From NCBI GenBank assembly GCA_942159475.1, contig OW804094.1:21495067-21559066 (forward strand): DNA of 64,000 nt. Direction: 5' to 3'. Below the pieces are notes generated by a model, which worked only from the letters and a program-made list of their open reading frames with translations, did not search any database and had not been told where the DNA came from. Position numbers and translations under genes: made by a program. This DNA is from Sthenelais limicola (Eukaryota; Annelida; Polychaeta; Phyllodocida; Sigalionidae). Position 1 is the stretch's first letter, and each line of letters starts with the position of its first letter. This document shows positions 59,601 through 64,000 of the stretch, one piece after another.

Positions 59601-62600
59601 ATGGGGAACTATAGGTAAAGTGAAATCAGACATGGATACTCTGTGACTCAACGGACCTGTTTTTATTTTATACTAATTTTAGTATTTTTATCTTATATCC
59701 AAAATTAAAAACAAAATTAAAAATGTTCTTAAGGAATATACTGGTCGAATAGACAATGCACTGAGTAGTTCGCGCACATGACACCAGATGGCGTATGTGT
59801 ACTACATCCAGAAATTGTTAATTTGTTGATTTCTCGCCAGGTGGTGATACTGTAATGTCATTTATTTTTTACTGACGCTCACTAAACTGCAATGATTTTG
59901 AATTCCTTAATGTTAAATTATGAACTTGAACGATTTTTGTATACATGATAACTTTTATTTATTTTTTCATGATATGCTGAGAATTATTATCTGTAAATGA
60001 TGAAATGCTATCAATAAAAATACAATACAATACCTAAACTAATTATAATATTATTAATTATCATTATCATTCAGTAAATTGATATCAATATCATATTTCA
60101 AAACTCCTTATTTCTCTAACACCTGTCATTGTATAATCATTCATGTGAAGTAACACCTAATAAATCAGTCTTAAGGTGGGATCCCACTGGCTCGCTTGTA
60201 TCTGTGCTCATGGCTCGCTCTTGCTGCGCTTGTTTATAGTGTGCTTGTCATTCGCTCTAGGTCCGCTTTTATTTTTAGCGCAAGACGAGCGCAGAGCGAT
60301 TCTACTGTTCCGCTTCTTTCCTTATGAAATCAATGGTAAATCACTTTGTGCGCTCACACTGCGCTCTTAGACCGCTTCTTTAACAGGTAGAAAGAGCGTT
60401 GTGTTGCTGCGCTCATATCAAACACAACAGATATGAGCGCAACGTCCTGCGCTCTCCCAAAGAAGCGCACAGAAGAGCGTATAGAAAGCGTAATTACCGA
60501 ATTTATTAGACCGCTCTGGTTTCGCTCTCACTTCGCTTGTTAGGCGCTCTGGGAAAATAAAAGAGCGGATGAAGAGCGGTCCAAAAGAGCGAGCCAGTGG
60601 AATCGCAGCCTATAGGTGGGGTCCCACTGGATCGCTTGTATCTGCGCTCATTGCTCGCTCTTGCTGCACTTGTTTATAGTGTGCTTGTCATTCGCTCTTC
60701 ATCCGCTAATATTTTGAGCGCAATACAAGTGCAGAGAGATTCTACTGGGATTCTACTGGTGCACTTCTTTCCCATATGAAATCAATAGCAAATGCGTTTG
60801 TGCGCTCTCCCTACACTCTTGGTCCGCTACTTTAACAGGTAGAAAGAGCGTTGTGTTGCTGCGCTCAAATCAAACACAGCAGATATGAGCGCAACGTCCT
60901 GCGCTCTTCTACAGAAGCGCAAATAGGCACTTTTTAGAGCGTACAGATAGCGCAGTAACCGATTCCATTAGACCGCTCTGGTTTTGCTCAATCTTCGCTT
61001 GTTATGCGCTCAAGATAATAAAAAAGAGCGGGCTATGAGCGGTCTAAAAGATCGAGCCAGTGGAATCACAGCCTTAGTCTGTACATCACTCAGAAGTTGG
61101 ACTCATCTTTATCATCTCTCTATTTTTTTGGGGAGTATATAATATACCAGAACTAACACTCTTATATATATATAAGAATGTCCTATTCACCTACAATAGC
61201 TGTGGCCAAGACAGAATTTCTTACAATCGTCCTCCGTATTGATATTAGTTGGTACAAGGACACCACCTGCACTATGTTGACCTTCAAACTTCAGGAAGGG
61301 CCCAGGACATCCTAGATGTAATACATAAATGATTATAATTATAATTATCCACAGCATTCTAGTATGAATGGTATGAAGGCATTTACAGCTACAATTTACA
61401 GTTATAATATGGGATTTGCATAGCCGCCATTTTGAATCTTGATTCGCATGGAATGATGGGACTAATGGTACAGTCTAAAATCTATAGAAAACATATCGTA
61501 TTGAGCATGGAATATCAATGGTCTAATGTCAATATCCATGTGTTATACATGTTTCTTAATGCAAGTCCCCACCTTTCCCATCATGCATTTGTTTTTCATA
61601 GATGATTTATACAAGCTATGATATCGGTGCAAACATTCTTGCAATTTTCGAGAAAATCCATCCCAGCATGCAATGCAGTAGACATCCCCTATTATAGGGG
61701 TTAAGTTGAAATTTGAATTTATAAGTACTTACCCTCATCTGGAATATGCATTGTAGGAGGAGTTGTGCTCCGAAAATGAGTCACTCGCGGTTGGTTTGTG
61801 AAGGGGTTGTGTGTGGGGGCCATGGTTTGTGGAGGTAGTGTGGGAGCAGCTCGTGGTGGCAACGTGGCTGCTGCAACTGCAGCTAATGTTGCAGTTGCCT
61901 GTGCAACTGTCTGGGGGGCCTGTGTTGCATCACCTGGGTCAGATTTGTACAAGAAAATGTACAATTGGCAGCTCTACACATTTAGGGAATTCTGCCAAAT
62001 TAGGCTGGCAAATGATGAATACCAGGTATATTTGGTATCACATTGATTTAAATATCAGTTCTGTTATGTTAAACGGCATTTTGAAGCTGATTTTTGTCTT
62101 AAAGAGATAAACCACTGTCATATGCACTGCTGCAGGCGGGAGTTCAAGGAACTAATGCATGAAAAATAAGGAGTGACAATAATTTTTACAAACTTTGTCT
62201 TGAGAAAGACCATGGTTGGGGGATAACAAAAAGCAAAACAAAATGGATCTCAGCATATTTTTTTTTCATTCTAGAGACCATCAAAGTTTAGTATTTAAGT
62301 ATGTGGGGAAAATGGATATTTTCTCAGTTTTTCCAAGATTTCAGACAAACAAATAACATTTTTCAGTTGAAATGACTTCTAAACATAGCCACTATACAGG
62401 TTTACCCTCATGCATGAAAGAACAGGGTATCAACATATTTTGAAAGATATTATTCAGCATTGAAAATCTTCAATATTCCTGTTTTTAACTCATCTGGATG
62501 CAGATTCAGTTGAAAAACTTTTTTAAAAAGTCGGTGACCCCCATTTTTTATTGCTTGAGAGGGTAAAGGAATTTGTTAGCTATGCCTATAAAGATTTTTA

Positions 62601-63843
62601 GGAAAATATTATTTTCAATTATTTTATTATACTGAAAAAACGAAAAAAAATTGTCCTTTTCTCATAGACTTCTATAGTGAACAACCATAAATTTCAGGGC
62701 TCCCTGAATTGAAATTAACCCGGTGACATATTGTTTTTATTGGCATTTTGAATTCACATAACCTTGTTCTTTCATGAGGCAAAGTTTAAACAAAATGTTA
62801 TTTTCAGTTTTTTTCCCAGTTGAACTGTGGTTTATCTCTTTAAATATGTGATCCGTTTTAGGAAAATGAGTCATAAGTCGCAAAATATGGATTTTGAGAT
62901 ATCCCCATATTTGAAAAGATGAGATCAAGCCGATTCCAATGATAGTAAACAGTCTAATAATCTAATAAGTATTTCTAGATTTTAAGTTTGATATTTTCCT
63001 TTTTCAATAAAACAGTTTCCAATATTTCTGGGGGTCAATAAACAGTAAAGTAACTAAATGCAGTCCATATGAGGACCTTTAAAACGAAAGGATATATTAC
63101 ATAGATTGTCCTGAAATGTGATACATCGATTGATATAGCTATGACTGATAAACCCTAAAAAATATAGAACATTCCAAAAAATGTGATCTTGTGAAAATAA
63201 AAACTTTGAAAAATATCAATTTTGCGACTTATGACTCATTTTCCTGAAACACATCACATATGGGCTATTTGAGAGGATTAGTGAAGACGAATTGTACATT
63301 TTCTGAAAAATTGACCCACCTGCTGGGATGACTTCTGGTAGTTCAGGAACTTCATCGCTCTCGGTGTCTGCGTCACCTGTTCACAAGATTTTTGATTAAT
63401 TGTCTGTGAGGAGTGACTCAAAAAATTGTCCCTCCAATTACTTGCATAAATATATGCCTTAAACCATGATTTTTGTTTTGTTCAGTAATAACTATGTCGA
63501 CAATACTTACAATCGGTACGTCGTACCACACATGGTGTGTCCTGAAAGAATTTTATTCCATGACCTCCATGCCCTCCTCCATGTCCTCCCCCATGTCCTC
63601 CTCCATGCCCATGGGCCAACGCATTTAAAATTCCGTTCAGGTTAATTCCATTGTCACATAAATTGGCAAAATCTGTAGGCACACCCAGGTCGTCGGGGCA
63701 CACTGCCCTTGTTACAGTAAACATTGGCTTCCACCATGGATTAGGGGTTTCAGAAGAATACACACAAATTGCATATTGGCACAGTCTCTCTGTATCTGTA
63801 GCGGCGTCCACATCACAAACAATCTGGCCAGGCTTTGTACACC
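56432..63843 (-). CDS. Secreted-type protein with Gly-His tract and PAN/apple-like modules (partial, 5' end off right edge)
   Basis: Exons (5' to 3'): 63843-63511, 63376-63320, 61933-61733, 61311-61191, 59301-59186, 59060-59020, 58008-57897, 57329-57193, 56578-56432. Splice phases are consistent. Order of regions: a Cys-rich module (GCTKPGQIVCDVDAATDTE, six Cys in ~55 residues); a Gly-His tract; a short acidic piece; a 66-residue Ala/Thr/Pro linker; then Cys-rich PAN/apple-like modules. Module 1 has DDCKKFCLGHSYCRAVDFSS + GSCYYF; module 2 has GIDYDYEGAICWF; module 3 has SSCIQTCDASRECA + AVDYKIDDGTCWH, i.e. the PAN pattern C-x3-C-x4-C-xAVDY...C. Such modules bind proteins or sugars outside the cell. 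No membrane segment is seen. I do not recognise an orthologue. The module-2 first exon is uncertain (see findings). Confidence 0.7.
56612..56676. repeat. TA microsatellite
   Basis: About 65 bp of TA repeats with two small breaks, 33 bp upstream of the acceptor of PAN-gene exon i. Confidence 0.95.
56944..57187 (+). mobile_element. TG-A element abutting a PAN-gene donor site
   Basis: Ends TGAGTCAGATTTTCAG and CTGAAAATCTGACCCA; CT duplication. In the gene's sense the element starts five bases after the exon h boundary (GTAAG|TGGGTCAG). Confidence 0.85.
57193..57329 (-). CDS. PAN-gene exon h: PAN module 3, first half
   Basis: 137 nt. Encodes GIHKPGHPQGYSSMSVGYQQ and SSCIQTCDASRECA. Acceptor AATGTAG. 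In the donor GTAAGT the first five bases are host sequence and the sixth is the first base of a TG-A element. Confidence 0.75.
57444..57874 (+). mobile_element. TG-B element copy 9
   Basis: Ends TGTGATCCGTTTTAGG and CCTGAAACACATCCCA; AA duplication. Ends 22 bp before the donor of PAN-gene exon g. Confidence 0.85.
57897..58008 (-). CDS. PAN-gene exon g: PAN module 2, second half
   Basis: 112 nt. Encodes GIDYDYEGAICWFHSSSSAC and TTTHCRKKDC, parallel to exon i. Acceptor TTTATTCAG, donor GTATGT. Confidence 0.75.
59020..59060 (-). CDS. PAN-gene exon f: PAN module 2, first half (boundary uncertain)
   Basis: 41 nt if the strong donor CAT|GTGAGT is used, encoding ADAWFDSCFPGYH in the right phase for exon g. 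The frame stays open past this donor as VSGAYRYKTETRHIISCQQS + CNQDKS, which looks like the missing Cys pair of the module, but then meets TAG at about 58945. Confidence 0.5.
59186..59301 (-). CDS. PAN-gene exon e: PAN module 1, second half
   Basis: 116 nt. Encodes AVDFSSGSCYYFDELHQTHL and KTTCHGDAG. Acceptor CACTAATAG, donor GTAATG. Confidence 0.75.
60175..60612. mobile_element. GCGCTC-rich foldback, copy 1
   Basis: Ends GGTGGGATCCCACTGGCTCG and CGAGCCAGTGGAATCGCAGCC. The interior is full of GCGCTC/GAGCGC motifs in both orientations. ORFs across it are artefacts. Confidence 0.8.
60615..61074. mobile_element. GCGCTC-rich foldback, copy 2 (tandem)
   Basis: Begins GGTGGGGTCCCACTGGATCG, ends GAGCCAGTGGAATCACAGCC. 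Same family and orientation as copy 1, 2-3 bp away. Confidence 0.8.
61191..61311 (-). CDS. PAN-gene exon d: PAN module 1, first half
   Basis: 121 nt. Encodes GCPGPFLKFEGQHSAGGVL and TEDDCKKFCLGHSYC, the opening of a PAN/apple-like fold. Acceptor CATCTAG, donor GTGAAT. Confidence 0.75.
61409..61700. repeat. Dispersed repeat G, copy 2
   Basis: Same block order as 51693-52045, ending GACATCCCCTATTATAG. Lies between PAN-gene exons c and d. Confidence 0.7.
61733..61933 (-). CDS. PAN-gene exon c: Ala/Thr/Pro linker
   Basis: 201 nt. Encodes GDATQAPQTVAQATATLAAV, PPRAAPTLPPQTMAPTHNP and TTPPTMHIPDE, a likely O-glycosylated stalk. Acceptor CTGACCCAG is the end of the same TG-A element; donor GTAAGT. 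Confidence 0.7.
62100..62845. mobile_element. Foldback-C element nested in TG-A
   Basis: Inverted ends AAAGAGATAAACCAC and GTGGTTTATCTCTTT. No coding capacity seen. Inserted into the TG-A copy that forms the intron. Confidence 0.7.
62847..63258 (+). mobile_element. TG-B element copy 10, nested inside the intron TG-A
   Basis: Ends TGTGATCCGTTTTAGG and CCTGAAACACATCACA; TA duplication. Confidence 0.85.
63320..63376 (-). CDS. PAN-gene exon b: short acidic exon
   Basis: 57 nt. Encodes CDADTESDEVPELPEVIPAG across its junctions. Acceptor GTGAACAG; its donor G|GTGGGTCA is made by one base of target duplication plus the end of a TG-A element. Confidence 0.65.
63511..63843 (-). CDS. PAN-gene exon a: Cys-rich module plus Gly-His tract
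   Basis: 333 nt, phase 1 in, phase 1 out. Encodes GCTKPGQIVCDVDAATDTER, CQYAICVYSSETPNPWWKP, then HGHGGGHGGGHGGGHGGHG, then FFQDTPCVVRRTD. Acceptor ATGTTTCAG, donor GTAAGT. A TG-B copy lies 24 bp upstream of the acceptor. Confidence 0.75.
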
Positions 63844-63867
63844 CTGAAACATGGAATACATTTCATA

Positions 63868-64000
63868 TGTGATCCGTTTTAGGAAAATAAGTCATAAGTC
63901 GCACAAATGGATTTTGAGATATTATTATATTTGAAAAGATGAGACCAATTCGATTCCAATGATAGTAAACAGTCTAATAATCTAATAAGTATTTCTAGAT
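63868..64000 (+). mobile_element. TG-B element copy 11, cut by window edge
   Basis: Starts TGTGATCCGTTTTAGG and follows the TG-B + orientation to the window end. Confidence 0.8.

Larger units (their letters stand above)
61935..63318 (-). mobile_element. TG-A element coextensive with a PAN-gene intron (introner candidate), with two nested insertions
   Basis: One TG-A copy split in two: 61935-62101 (starting TGGGTCAGATTTGTAC) and about 63259-63318 (ending GAAAAATTGACCCA). The missing middle is filled by foldback-C (about 62100-62845) and TG-B copy 10. Flanks CC/CC form a 2-bp duplication. Read on the minus strand, the flanks and ends give exon GCAG|GTGGGTCA...TGACCCAG|GTGATG exon. Confidence 0.8.

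Noticed and set aside
60176..60779. Short ORFs in the GCGCTC-rich region
   Set aside because: They run through palindromic transposon arms on both strands; no coding signal.

Overview
The window is eukaryotic (metazoan) genomic DNA: AT-rich, with genes cut into short GT-AG exons separated by long introns full of small transposons, foldbacks and minisatellites. A cilium gene, a lipid-transfer gene, a secreted PAN-domain gene and a microsatellite-linked repeat with a tandem core together suggest a marine invertebrate, perhaps a mollusc or another lophotrochozoan. That is inference; nothing here fixes the species.

Layout: (1) 1-34737, minus strand: CFAP43 (cilia- and flagella-associated protein 43, an axonemal WD-repeat/coiled-coil protein). 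I could reconstruct 26 exons by splice phase, giving 1070 codons in one open frame. The 3' end lies beyond the left edge. (2) Within the 21068-24894 intron of CFAP43 lies a candidate two-exon nested gene of unknown function, same strand. (3) 34738-35019: a 282-bp divergent promoter. (4) 35020-44899, plus strand: STARD7 (START-domain phosphatidylcholine carrier), complete in 8 exons, 394 aa. (5) 44900-56431: mostly repeats, with an orphan promoter-like segment (about 49.58-50.2 kb) and a broken retrotransposon (53879-55753) that keeps a gag-like ORF, a textbook -1 frameshift signal and the start of pol. (6) 56432-63843, minus strand: 9 exons of a secreted-type protein with a Cys-rich module, a Gly-His tract, an Ala/Thr/Pro linker and about three PAN/apple-like modules. 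Its 5' end lies beyond the right edge.

Two short transposon families dominate: TG-A (about 240 bp, ends TGGGTCAG...CTGACCCA, 16 copies or pieces) and TG-B (about 400 bp, ends TGTGAT...ATCACA, 11 copies). Both begin TG, end CA and make 2-bp target duplications. The main discovery candidate is at 61934-63319: one TG-A copy, later broken up by two nested insertions, is exactly coextensive with an intron of the PAN gene. Its ends plus a GG duplication make the GT donor and AG acceptor, and removing it restores an uninterrupted reading frame. This is the expected signature of intron gain by a transposon (an introner).
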